Source: Anaerolineae bacterium
GTDB lineage: Bacteria; Chloroflexota; Anaerolineae; Aggregatilineales; Phototrophicaceae
DNA: 52,206 bases
Direction: 5' to 3'
Assembly (NCBI GenBank): GCA_014879665.1
Contig: JACSRP010000122.1
Coordinates: forward strand, 1-52,206
Under the pieces are notes generated by a model, which made no database searches, was not told the origin of the DNA, and was given only the letters and a program-made list of their open reading frames with translations. Below, one piece after another: positions 34,781 to 43,985 of the stretch. The translations under genes and the position numbers were made by a program. Every line of letters starts with the position of its first letter. Within the stretch, counting starts at the first letter, position 1.

Positions 34781-36631
34781 TTATGCGACGATTGATTCTT
34801 CTTCGCGCTTTTCGCGTCTGCCAACCAGATCGTCCAAACCGTATGCCTTCTCGGCTTCGCGGCGGAACTGCTTGGTGTACAGGCTGTAGTAATGACCGCG
34901 CTGCTTCATCAGTTCGGCATGGTTGCCCTGCTCGGAAATACCGCCGTTCTCAATAACGAGGATGCGATCAGCGCGGCGAATTGTGCTAAGGCGATGGGCG
35001 ATGATAAAGCTAGTGCGCCCGCGCATGAGTTCTTCCATGCCCTTCTGGATGAGCGCTTCGGTGAGCGTGTCTACCGAACTGGTAGCCTCGTCCATGATGA
35101 ACACTTCAGGGTTTGCCAGCACCGCGCGGGCAAGGCTGATCAACTGCTTCTGACCGGTGGAGAGCAAATTACCGCCCTCGCCTACTTCTTCGTCGTAGTC
35201 ATCAGGCAGCACGGCGATGAAATCATGCGCGCCTGCCAGTTTTGCCGCGGCTTCAACTTCTGAATCCGTTGCTTCCAGCTTGCCATAACGGATGTTGTCG
35301 CGAATGTTCCCGCTAAACAGATGCGGCGTTTGCAGTACCATACCCACGCGGGACTGAATCGCGCGCATCGGCATATCGGTATAGTCTTTGCCATCAATCA
35401 AAATGCGGCCGCCGGTTGGCTCATAGAAGCGGCAGATCAGGTTCACAATGGTAGACTTGCCGGCGCCAGTGGGGCCAACCAGCGCGATGGTTTCGCCAGC
35501 TTTCACGGTCAGGTTCAGGTCGCTAAAGACGGCCTTCTCTTTGTCGTAGCCAAAATCCACGTTCTCAAAGACGATGTCGCCCTTGATCGAGCCGGGGTCA
35601 ACGATGCCCGGTTTGTCTATAACATCTGGCTTTGCGTCGCTGAGCGAGAATACACGCTCTGCGCTGGCAATGGCGTGCTGCATGGATGCAAACACCCGCG
35701 CCAAATCTTGAATCGGCCAGAGCATGAAGGTGATATAGCCAATGAATGCCTGAATACCACCGATAGTCAGCATACCGGCTTCGTATTGAACACCACCGAA
35801 GAAGATGACCGAGCCAATTGCGATTGCAGAGATCAACTGTACGACGGGTAGAAACAATGCAGACAGCCATGCCGCCTTAAAGGCTGCCCGGTAGTAGTTA
35901 TCGGTCAGGTTGCCGAACTCGTCCAGATTACGCTGTTCGCGGCCAAGCGCCTTGACCACGCGCACGCCAGTGATGTTCTCGTTATAAGTTCCAGTAATTT
36001 TCGAGTTCACGCGGCGAGTTTCACGATACTCACGCAAGATACGCGACTCAAACCAGATCGCAACCCGGATCAACACCGGCACCAGTACGAACACAATCAG
36101 GGCAAGCTGCCAGTTAATCAGCAGCATGAATACCAGCGAGGTCACGATATTCATGGTCGCCCAGACGATATCGAGCATGCCCCACGTCACCAGATCAGCA
36201 ATGCGTTCTGTGTCTGAAGTGAGGCGAGACATGATCCAGCCCACCGGTGTCTTGCTGTAATACGAGAGCGACAGCTCTTGCAAATGATCAAACATGGCGC
36301 GGCGCATATCGTATTGCACGCGATGACCGAGTACGCCGCACAGGTAAATGAAGATACAGACGCCGATCACGAGAAAACCCAGCGCCACCAGGTAGGCCAG
36401 CGCTATCGGCCCTAAAGCTTCGATATTGCCCGGAATAATGGCGGTATCAATCACCTGCTTGGTCAGATAGGTGAAGAAAGCATCCAGCGCCGAGACGACA
36501 CCCACCGCTACCAGAAAGCCAGCAACCCATTTCCAATGCGGCTTCAATTGTTTTAAGATGCGAATGAGGACACGCCCATTCATACTGGACGCAAATTCTT
36601 CTTCCTCAAAACCCATATACGATTCAGACAC
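34781..36631 (-). CDS. ABC exporter half-transporter, consensus ATPase subunit
   Basis: A 616-residue fused membrane-ATPase subunit. Six membrane helices lie at about 30-330. The nucleotide domain has Walker A GPTGAGKST, Walker B FIMDEATSSVD with the catalytic Glu, and a His switch in AHRLSTI. The signature is LSTGQ instead of LSGGQ. This matches the BmrD/TM288-type partner of heterodimeric exporters. The start is GTG 36631 with AAGGA 9 bases upstream (ATG six codons later is possible). It overlaps the partner gene by 8 bases. Substrate could be a drug, lipid or peptide. Confidence 0.93.
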   Translation of the reverse strand: MSESYMGFEEEEFASSMNGRVLIRILKQLKPHWKWVAGFLVAVGVVSALDAFFTYLTKQVIDTAIIPGNIEALGPIALAYLVALGFLVIGVCIFIYLCGVLGHRVQYDMRRAMFDHLQELSLSYYSKTPVGWIMSRLTSDTERIADLVTWGMLDIVWATMNIVTSLVFMLLINWQLALIVFVLVPVLIRVAIWFESRILREYRETRRVNSKITGTYNENITGVRVVKALGREQRNLDEFGNLTDNYYRAAFKAAWLSALFLPVVQLISAIAIGSVIFFGGVQYEAGMLTIGGIQAFIGYITFMLWPIQDLARVFASMQHAIASAERVFSLSDAKPDVIDKPGIVDPGSIKGDIVFENVDFGYDKEKAVFSDLNLTVKAGETIALVGPTGAGKSTIVNLICRFYEPTGGRILIDGKDYTDMPMRAIQSRVGMVLQTPHLFSGNIRDNIRYGKLEATDSEVEAAAKLAGAHDFIAVLPDDYDEEVGEGGNLLSTGQKQLISLARAVLANPEVFIMDEATSSVDTLTEALIQKGMEELMRGRTSFIIAHRLSTIRRADRILVIENGGISEQGNHAELMKQRGHYYSLYTKQFRREAEKAYGLDDLVGRREKREEESIVA

Positions 36632-38429
36632 TACTTACTTCCTTTTCCAATTCATCCTCGATACGCGCCTGCACATCGTAGATTTGCCGATAGATACCCT
36701 GCTGCTCAACTAATTCTTCGTGGGTGCCGCGCTGCACAATGCGCCCTTTGTCCATCACCAGAATCAGATCGGCAATCATCACCGTCTGAATACGATGGGC
36801 GATCACGAATGTCGTTCGCGCCTCCATCAGGTTTTCCAGCGCAGCACGAATCTCCGCCTCAGTTTCAGTATCTACAGATGAGGTCGCGTCGTCTAACAGT
36901 AATATGCGCGGATTCTTCAAAATTGTGCGGGCAATCACCACACGCTGCTTCTGCCCGCCAGATAAGGTTACGCCGCGCTCGCCAACGACGGTGTTGTAGC
37001 CTTCCGGAAAGGATAAGATCACGTCATGAACAGCGGCGGCCTTCGCTGCGGCGATGACCTCCTCTTCGGTCACGCTGCGATCCACACCGTAGGCGATATT
37101 TTCACGAATGGAGCGAGAGAACAAAAACGGTTCCTGCTCAACAATGCCGATATTACGGCGGAGATATTCGCGGGTGTAATCCTTCAATTCCACGCCATCC
37201 AGCAAAATCTGGCCGCCGGTGTACTCATAGAAGCGTGGCAGCAGGCTGACCAGCGTGGTCTTGCCAGAGCCAGTTGAGCCTAACAGCGCCACGATCTGGC
37301 CAGGCTCCACCTTGAAGCTGATGTCATGCAATACTGGCACGTCGGCCTCGTATTCGAAGCTGACATTATCAAAGACCACTTCGCCCTTCAGCGGCGACTC
37401 TGGTCGGTGAATACCTTCGGTCAAAGGCTCCTGGCTTTCACGCACCAATGCAGCGATGCGGTCAAATGAGACGAGACCGGTTGAAGCATTCACAATGATA
37501 CGGCCAAGCCCGCGCATCGGCTGAATAATCCAGACCACCATGCCGACATAAGCCAGATACTCGCCTAATGTAATCTGGCCGTTAATCGCCATAATCGCGC
37601 CGACGATATAGCCGACGAGCATCTGCACAGAGGCCAGCACATCGGTAATCGGCCAATAGATAGAGTGCATTCGTGTCAGTTTTGTGCCTTTGAAATAGCG
37701 ATCATAGTTGGCAACTTCAAACTTATCGCTTTCGTAGGGTTGGCGGGCAAATGCCTTGACCACGCGCACGCCGGATAGATTCTCCTGAAGCACAGTAGAC
37801 AACTTCGCGTCCGCTTCCTGATAGGCATCATAGGCTTTCGAGACGCGGCGGAAGAAGAACAGCGAAATAATGGCGATGGCTGGCACAATCAGCACGGTGA
37901 TAACCGCCAGTTCCACATTGATCGTCAGCAGGACAACAAAGTTCACCGAAAACAGCAGTATCACACGGCCAAATTCGATAACCTGTTCAGCATAGAAGCG
38001 CTGGATCGCGCTGATGTCGCTGGTCACGCGCTGGATCAGATCGCCAGTTTGCGACTTATCGTGAAAGGTGAAGTTTAGCCGCTGCAAATGGTCGAACATG
38101 AAATTACGCAGTCGGCGTGTAACGCCTTCGGCAGTCTGCGCAGCGAGGCGCCCGCTGAGGAAGGTAAATACCCCCTCCACCAGCGCTAATACGACGAAAG
38201 AAAGCGCAATCAGCGCAATTGCGCCAATGATATTGCCGCCTGTCCCCAATACCTCATCTATAAAATAGGCCAGCAGCAAAAATGTTGCTGTTTTGGAAAT
38301 TGCGCCAAAGGTCAGAAAAATCATTGCGCCTAGATATTTGAAGTGGAAACCCATCATCAACGTCCACAATCCGCTTGCGCGGTTGGCGACGATCTTTTCT
38401 CGCAATTCCAGATAATTGATTTCAGACAA
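36624..38429 (-). CDS. ABC exporter half-transporter, degenerate ATPase subunit
   Basis: A 601-residue fused membrane-ATPase subunit with six N-terminal helices, Walker A GSTGSGKTT and signature LSGGQ. Its Walker B reads LLLDDATSSVD, so the catalytic Glu is Asp. Together with the partner's Glu and LSTGQ this gives one active and one degenerate ATP site, as in BmrCD, LmrCD and TM287/288. I start at TTG 38429, which has AGGAG 7 bases upstream and gives MSEINYLEL. An open frame from ATG 38480 would begin at the predicted transcription start. First gene of a two-gene operon. Confidence 0.92.
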   Translation of the reverse strand: MSEINYLELREKIVANRASGLWTLMMGFHFKYLGAMIFLTFGAISKTATFLLLAYFIDEVLGTGGNIIGAIALIALSFVVLALVEGVFTFLSGRLAAQTAEGVTRRLRNFMFDHLQRLNFTFHDKSQTGDLIQRVTSDISAIQRFYAEQVIEFGRVILLFSVNFVVLLTINVELAVITVLIVPAIAIISLFFFRRVSKAYDAYQEADAKLSTVLQENLSGVRVVKAFARQPYESDKFEVANYDRYFKGTKLTRMHSIYWPITDVLASVQMLVGYIVGAIMAINGQITLGEYLAYVGMVVWIIQPMRGLGRIIVNASTGLVSFDRIAALVRESQEPLTEGIHRPESPLKGEVVFDNVSFEYEADVPVLHDISFKVEPGQIVALLGSTGSGKTTLVSLLPRFYEYTGGQILLDGVELKDYTREYLRRNIGIVEQEPFLFSRSIRENIAYGVDRSVTEEEVIAAAKAAAVHDVILSFPEGYNTVVGERGVTLSGGQKQRVVIARTILKNPRILLLDDATSSVDTETEAEIRAALENLMEARTTFVIAHRIQTVMIADLILVMDKGRIVQRGTHEELVEQQGIYRQIYDVQARIEDELEKEVSSV

Positions 38430-38485
38430 GCCGATACTCCTGACACACAAAAGCGGCGTGAGACCATTAAGCGCCGCCATCTTTG

Positions 38486-38512
38486 ATTATATACGTTCTA
38501 CGCCATCGTCAA
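38486..38512 (-). promoter_or_regulatory. Promoter of the ABC exporter operon
   Basis: On the minus strand TTGACG (38507-38512) and TATAAT (38486-38491) are 15 bases apart. The hexamers are strong but the spacing is 2 bases short. Transcription would start near 38479, 50 bases before the TTG start codon. Confidence 0.45.
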
Positions 38513-38663
38513 GGGGTCAAATTTCGCGCTTAACGAATTACAACGGTTCTGAAGGGTTCAAAAACCATCGCTATTTGAATCATTATGAACGATTGTACTG
38601 CAAGTAAACGAGAATACGGCTATAGTTGGTATTACGTTGAACAAGCGCACGGAGTGAAATGCC

Positions 38664-41600
38664 ATGTTATTTCGCTGCTTAAAACTGCTCGTTGTCCTCA
38701 TTATCACCTTCATTCCCTTTGCAACTATTACGGCACAGGGCAGCAGTGTGTTCAATGGTGCTATCACCGATGCCGAATATTATTATGTGATTGACCTCCC
38801 GACGATTGCTGAAGGCTCAAGCATCACGGTTGATGCCCAAGCAGTCAGCGGCGATCTTGATGCAGTGATTGTCCTCTATTATGAGAATGGCATTTATGCA
38901 GCTGAAAGTGACGACCGCGCACCCGGAAACCCGAATCCATTTTTGACTTATGAGAACGCCCCCGCCGGTAATTACCGCGTGTTGATCTCACGATACGGTT
39001 TGGAACAAGGGGATACCAGCGGCGATTTCGCCGCCACAGTAGATATTAAACAGGGCAGTGGCGCAATCCTCTCCACTGTAACCCCGGAAACGCTGATTGA
39101 TTGGGAAGCAGCTGGCTACCCGAATAACACACCCGCTCCGATGGCGAAATGGACAATTCTGGCCTATTACGACGCCGACAACAATCTCGAATCCGGCATC
39201 ATGTACGACATGGATGAATTTGAGCGCGGCGGTGGCAGTACCGAGTCTGTTCGCATCCTCACGCTGCTAGATCGTGCCGTAGACTTCGACACCTCGAATG
39301 GCAATTGGACGGATGCGCGGGTCTACGAAGTCGGCGCGGATAAGTCTAATGATGTCATCACCACCTACCCGCCAACGTTAGATTCTGACCCGCTGGCGTA
39401 TCTCGGCGAAATTGACATGGGCGACGAAGTGAATCTGTTGAATTTCCTGGTGTGGGGCATGACCATGTACCCCGCCGAACGCTATGCCATTTCACTGAAT
39501 AACCACGGCGGCGCATGGGCTGGCACGGCATGGGATGACTCGTCTTCTGTGCATAACAATCTGACGGTTCCAGAAATGGCCGCCGTTTTCAACCGCGCGC
39601 TTCAGGAAGTGGGGCGCAGCCGCTTTGACCTGCTGATCAATGACTCATGCCTGATGAGCAGCATGGAGAATTTCGCGGGCATTTCCTCCTATTTCGATTA
39701 CGCTTTTAGCTCGCCAGAGATCATGAACAATCCCGGTTTCAACATGACCACGCTGGTAGAAACCTTGAATCAGCAGCCTGAGATCGAAATTCCGGTATTG
39801 GGCCAAATTGTTGCAGATCGTTACATGCAGGACATGAATACCAGCATGCCCGGCATGGCGACATACATGGGCGTGGGCATTACTAACCTGCGCGAATTTC
39901 CAAATCTGGTTAACGCACTCAACACCTTCACCGCAGTGATTGACACCAAGCCAGAGAGTTATACCGCGCTGCTTGGCCGGGTACGTGCTAACACCTATAC
40001 CTACTCCACATGGGCAGGCAGCAACGACAGCGTTGACGTTGGTAATTTTATGGGGCGCATCGTCTCATCAACCGCAGACAGCGAGGTACGCGCAGCAGCC
40101 CAAAACGTGCTGGACTCCCTGAATTCGGCACTGGTGTACAGCACAGCGGGCGATTTACTGGCGCAGGAAACCAGCTTTTACAATATTTTCTTTCCGCAAG
40201 GGAGCGAGAATTTCAACCCGCGCTATTTGCAGCAGTCCCCGCTGGCTGGCTGGCGCGATATGCTGCGCGCGTATTTCAGCAGTTTGAACAGCGAAGATGG
40301 CTCTTTCGGGTTTGACGTGCTGAATACCGCGCCGCAGGTCAATATTGCCAACCTGTTCCCGTCTGTCACCAGCATTCAAGCGCCTGTCACAATTTCGATG
40401 GAAGTGGTTGGTAATAATATTTCGCATGGCGATTTCACAGTTGACCAGATTCAAGCTGACGGCTCGCTGGTACGCCTGACCCAACGCCGCATCGTCACGG
40501 AAAATGTGTTGAGCGATGGCCGTGTCGAATATATCAACTTCTGGCACCCGGGCGTAGATGATTTCGATTTCACATGGTCAACACAAATCCCGTTCGTCAG
40601 CGACGGAAGCAGCGAAAACCCGGAGATGGTGGTCAGCGCTGGCGAAGTTTCATCGCTATCGGGCATTTACCAGTATCCCGGAAATAATCAGACCATTGAT
40701 GTTGACGTGATCTTTGACAACAGCGGCGCATTCAGCACCATGATCGCACGGCAGCGCGATACATCAGGCTTTGCCACCATTCGCCCGGAAGTAGGCGGCA
40801 TCTTTCAGTCTTATCGCTCATCGGTCAGCACCAGCGGTGAATCGATTACAGAAATGGGCAATGCCTATGTTTGGCCGGAAGCCGGGCTTACATGGGTCAA
40901 CCGCCCGGCTCCCACTGGCCGCTACAATCTCGGATTCCTCGTACAAGGCTTCGATGGCAGCATAGGCTTTAATTCGACGGCGGTTTCAGTTAACCACGAC
41001 GGCCTTGACCTTTCGCTTCAGGGCTACGTAGACGACGAATGGGGCTTCATCCTACGCTATCCAGCAGATTGGTCAGGTATTATTTACTATCCGGATCAAG
41101 GCTGGGAAAGCGCCAATGATCCAACCGGCCAGCAGTACGCATATATATATCCGGTGTCGCCATCTTCAAGTGATCCGGTGGTGATCGCGCAGGAAGCCAT
41201 GGCGCAGTACGACGTAGACGTTAACCTTGCCAGCTTGCAGCCGATTGCGGTAAGCGGGCGCGTCGGAGTGAGCTTCACTTATGAATGGGCGACGGGCAGC
41301 GCAATTTTCAACGGGCATGCTTTCGCCTACTATGAGCCGTCGCTGGAGCTGGGCTTTGTGATCGCCGCGGAAACAACTGACGGCAGCGACCCGACCCCTA
41401 TATTCGAGATTCTACGCGATGGGATTACGTTCTTCGATCCGGTAGAGCTTAGCACACACGATGCCGGAAAATGGACCTATGACACCCATAACGACAATGC
41501 CAGCTTCCCGATTCTAGAAGACTGGGCGCCGGGTTATATGGCTGATGATTGGTCAATCTATTATGAAGATGGCATTCAAGGGCGCGGCACCTATATCGCC

Positions 41601-41900
41601 ATCACCGAGCGCCCGGCCACCAGCACCAGCGACATCCTTGGCGATTTGATGGTGGAATATTTTGGCAATGACCCGACGATTCAGACAGAACGGCAGAACA
41701 CCTACTACGGCGAAGAAAATACATGGGACTATGTCATCTTCCACGGGCAGGACGAAAATGGCGCACTGATAACCGGCGGCATTTACGCCACGATGAAGAA
41801 TGGCAACGCCTACGTCGTCTGGTTCCAAGCGCCAGACAGCGCCATTTCGCAGTTAGCCAACGCCTTCTTTGTGTCGATTGACGGCTTCACGATTGAATAG
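38664..41900 (+). CDS. Secreted clostripain-family (C11) cysteine protease
   Basis: A 1078-residue exported protein. Signal peptide 1-25 (cleaved near TAQ-G). Residues about 28-130 are a PPC-like domain ('YYYVIDLPTIAEGSSITVDAQAVSGDLDAVI'). The C11 catalytic domain covers about 160-500: 'WTILAYYDADNNLE' opens it, His281 is in NNHGGAW and Cys329 in NDSCLMSSMEN. The rest, to 1078, holds beta-rich regions I do not recognise, with a repeated 'RYPADW...YYPDQGW' and 'DDWSIYYEDG' theme in the last 240 residues. C11 proteases cut after Arg or Lys and often self-process; the target is unknown. GGAG lies 9 bases before the ATG. Confidence 0.88.
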   Translation: MLFRCLKLLVVLIITFIPFATITAQGSSVFNGAITDAEYYYVIDLPTIAEGSSITVDAQAVSGDLDAVIVLYYENGIYAAESDDRAPGNPNPFLTYENAPAGNYRVLISRYGLEQGDTSGDFAATVDIKQGSGAILSTVTPETLIDWEAAGYPNNTPAPMAKWTILAYYDADNNLESGIMYDMDEFERGGGSTESVRILTLLDRAVDFDTSNGNWTDARVYEVGADKSNDVITTYPPTLDSDPLAYLGEIDMGDEVNLLNFLVWGMTMYPAERYAISLNNHGGAWAGTAWDDSSSVHNNLTVPEMAAVFNRALQEVGRSRFDLLINDSCLMSSMENFAGISSYFDYAFSSPEIMNNPGFNMTTLVETLNQQPEIEIPVLGQIVADRYMQDMNTSMPGMATYMGVGITNLREFPNLVNALNTFTAVIDTKPESYTALLGRVRANTYTYSTWAGSNDSVDVGNFMGRIVSSTADSEVRAAAQNVLDSLNSALVYSTAGDLLAQETSFYNIFFPQGSENFNPRYLQQSPLAGWRDMLRAYFSSLNSEDGSFGFDVLNTAPQVNIANLFPSVTSIQAPVTISMEVVGNNISHGDFTVDQIQADGSLVRLTQRRIVTENVLSDGRVEYINFWHPGVDDFDFTWSTQIPFVSDGSSENPEMVVSAGEVSSLSGIYQYPGNNQTIDVDVIFDNSGAFSTMIARQRDTSGFATIRPEVGGIFQSYRSSVSTSGESITEMGNAYVWPEAGLTWVNRPAPTGRYNLGFLVQGFDGSIGFNSTAVSVNHDGLDLSLQGYVDDEWGFILRYPADWSGIIYYPDQGWESANDPTGQQYAYIYPVSPSSSDPVVIAQEAMAQYDVDVNLASLQPIAVSGRVGVSFTYEWATGSAIFNGHAFAYYEPSLELGFVIAAETTDGSDPTPIFEILRDGITFFDPVELSTHDAGKWTYDTHNDNASFPILEDWAPGYMADDWSIYYEDGIQGRGTYIAITERPATSTSDILGDLMVEYFGNDPTIQTERQNTYYGEENTWDYVIFHGQDENGALITGGIYATMKNGNAYVVWFQAPDSAISQLANAFFVSIDGFTIE

Positions 41901-41909
41901 AGCAATGAT

Positions 41910-41953
41910 GCGTAATGAGTGGGGGGAGCCAGTAGTTCCCCCACTCATTACGC
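41910..41953. terminator. Long hairpin without T run after the C11 protease gene
   Basis: GCGTAATGAGTGGGGG pairs perfectly with CCCCCACTCATTACGC; two more pairs (one G-T) extend it to 18, with an 8-base loop. It starts 9 bases after the stop codon. Neither side has a T run, so it may protect the 3' end of the mRNA or be a repeat element rather than a standard terminator. Confidence 0.5.
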
Positions 41954-42059
41954 TGTGGATGACGCAAGCTGTCAAAAGCCCGCTGTTAAAGAGCAACCCC
42001 GCCTATAGATGTAATTTATTTCACCGTAGTCATCCTGTGATAAATTTAGGCGCAGCGCG

Positions 42060-42065
42060 TATAAT
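42060..42065 (+). promoter_or_regulatory. Candidate -10 box before threonine aldolase
   Basis: TATAAT, 34 bases before the ATG, giving a leader of about 28 bases that contains AGGA (42086-42089). The -35 region (near TGTGAT) is weak. Confidence 0.42.
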
Positions 42066-42099
42066 GAGCGAGATTGAACCACGACAGGACACCTACTAG

Positions 42100-43179
42100 A
42101 TGAATGTGATTGATCTGCGCAGCGATACCGTCACAGTGCCGACGCCAGCGATGCGCGAGGCGATGGCGAACGCAGCTGTTGGCGACGATGTCTACGGCGA
42201 AGACCCCACCGTGAATGAACTGGAAGCCACTGCCGCGGAGATGTTCGGCAAGGAAGCCGGGTTGTTTGTGGTTAGCGGGACGATGGGCAACCTGACCAGC
42301 GTGCTCACCCACTGCCAACGCGGCGATGAGTATATCCTCGGCAAACAGTCGCACATCTTCCGCTACGAAGCGGGCAGTTCGGCGGTTTACGGCGGCTTGC
42401 AGCCCAATACGCTGGAAGTGCAGCCAGATGGCACGATGGCTCTGGATCAAATTCGCGGGGCAATCCGCTGGGATAACCCGCACGAGCCAATCACCCGCTT
42501 GATTTGCCTTGAGAATACTCACGGCGGGGCCAGCGGCGCACCGGTTCCTCTGACCTATATCGAGCAGGTGGCTGCGATTGCCCGCGAAAATAAGCTCAAG
42601 CTGCATATTGACGGGGCGCGCATTTTTAACGCGGCGACGGCTTTGAATACCGATGTCAAAACCCTGACCGCCCCGGCAGACAGCGTTTCGGTATGCCTAT
42701 CCAAAGGGTTGTGCGCGCCGGTCGGTTCGGTAATTGTCGGCTCAAAAGACTTCATCAAGGGGGCGCATCGCATCCGCAAGAGTCTGGGCGGGGGCATGCG
42801 GCAGGCAGGCATTCTAGCAGCGGCAGGATTAATTTCACTTCGGGAAATGTCCACCCGGCTGGCTGAAGATCATGATAACGCACGGCTGCTGGCAGAGGGA
42901 ATGGCGGCACTCCCACATATGTCAGTCAATCTAGAGCGTGTGCGCACCAATATGTTCTTCTTCACATTAAAGCCAGATGCGCCGATCAGCGTTGACGAAC
43001 TAACCCGGCGGCTGCATGAGGAATATAACATCATCATACGGCCGTACAATGCCGAACGCGGCGAATTTAGAGTAGTCACCCACTACTGGATCAAGCAGTC
43101 GCAGGTGTATAACGTGCTGGATGCTATGCGATCGCTGGTAGGCGGGGGCATGAAGCAAGTTGAGGGCGCGGCAGATTGA
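42100..43179 (+). CDS. ltaE: L-threonine aldolase (low-specificity type)
   Basis: PLP enzyme that splits threonine and allo-threonine to glycine and acetaldehyde. A 359-residue fold-type I protein. It starts IDLRSDTVTVPTPAMR, has 'GDDVYGEDPTVNELE' (28-42), His85 stacking on PLP, Asp171 in HIDGAR, and the PLP lysine Lys202 in CLSKGLCAPVGS. Length is a little above the usual 340. The next gene starts inside its stop codon (TTGA), so the two are coupled. Related beta-eliminating lyases share the fold, but the N-terminal signature favours threonine aldolase. Confidence 0.92.
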   Translation: MNVIDLRSDTVTVPTPAMREAMANAAVGDDVYGEDPTVNELEATAAEMFGKEAGLFVVSGTMGNLTSVLTHCQRGDEYILGKQSHIFRYEAGSSAVYGGLQPNTLEVQPDGTMALDQIRGAIRWDNPHEPITRLICLENTHGGASGAPVPLTYIEQVAAIARENKLKLHIDGARIFNAATALNTDVKTLTAPADSVSVCLSKGLCAPVGSVIVGSKDFIKGAHRIRKSLGGGMRQAGILAAAGLISLREMSTRLAEDHDNARLLAEGMAALPHMSVNLERVRTNMFFFTLKPDAPISVDELTRRLHEEYNIIIRPYNAERGEFRVVTHYWIKQSQVYNVLDAMRSLVGGGMKQVEGAAD

Positions 43180-43985
43180 GCACGCCGCCCTATTCCCGGT
43201 CACCTTTTGACGATGATCCCGAGGATGAAGGGATTCAGCCGGATTACGGACGCAGGGATGACACGCCTGTCATCCGGCGCATCCGGCATAATCCCATCCC
43301 CGACTATGATGAGGAAGAGGTGGAGCCTACCCCACGGCCAGTTCGTGTGGCGCCACGCCCCGGAGTCACCGATCCTACCTTCGGGCTGCTGATTAGCTTC
43401 GCGTTGAATATCGGCCTTGCCGCGCTAGGGCCATCTTATGGCGATTTGCGCATGGTGATCACCTCGGCGCTGCTGGCAATCTTCGGCGTTGGCGCGTGGT
43501 TGCTAGGAGATACGGCGCGCATTCGAAAGGAAACGCCGGAAAATCTGGTATGGGGTATCGTCTTTGGCATCATTGTCGGCGCGCCGCTGCTGATTGTTGG
43601 TGGCAGCACCCTGCATACAACCGTCGAACTGGTCTTCAGAACGGGAAGCGACGATAGTCTGATTCAACTGCCCGTAGGCATGGTGCTGGCGCTGGTGGTA
43701 TTTGTGCTGCCATTGGGCGAAACACTGTTCTTTCGCGGGCTGGTACAGACAGATCGCGCATGGTGGCTGGCGGGGGCGCTGGCTTCCGCGTGGGCTATTC
43801 TGCTGTTCATGCCAATGATTGAAATGCAGCGCTATCCGTTGGTGGCCTTCATGATTGCCACGGCGCTGATACTGGTAAATATGATGTACAGCTATGTATG
43901 CCGCCGCAACGGGCTGGCTTCCGCGTGGCTGTGCCAGATCACGGTCAATCTGTTGATTTTATTTATCCCCTATTTGAGCGGTTGA
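43176..43985 (+). CDS. CPBP-like membrane protein with incomplete active-site motif
   Basis: A 269-residue protein. The first 65 residues are hydrophilic and acidic with many Pro/Arg. About six membrane helices follow. Residues 181-188 read GETLFFRG, like the CPBP/CAAX-protease motif EExxxR, but only one Glu (182) is present. The later His motif is not found (the matching place reads CQITVN). It may be an inactive CPBP relative. The start is TTG 43176, overlapping the aldolase stop as TTGA, with GAGG 10 bases upstream. It ends one base before the convergent deaminase gene ends. Confidence 0.65.
   Translation: MSTPPYSRSPFDDDPEDEGIQPDYGRRDDTPVIRRIRHNPIPDYDEEEVEPTPRPVRVAPRPGVTDPTFGLLISFALNIGLAALGPSYGDLRMVITSALLAIFGVGAWLLGDTARIRKETPENLVWGIVFGIIVGAPLLIVGGSTLHTTVELVFRTGSDDSLIQLPVGMVLALVVFVLPLGETLFFRGLVQTDRAWWLAGALASAWAILLFMPMIEMQRYPLVAFMIATALILVNMMYSYVCRRNGLASAWLCQITVNLLILFIPYLSG

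Noticed and set aside
35107-35170. LSTGQ signature in the 34781-36631 ABC subunit as a damaged motif
   Set aside because: It is the normal form in the consensus-ATPase partner of heterodimeric exporters, so it was used as supporting evidence instead.
35321-35851. 176-codon open frame on the plus strand opposite the ABC exporter
   Set aside because: Antisense to conserved exporter sequence, with a composition rich in His/Arg/Asn and no recognisable fold. Treated as a shadow frame.
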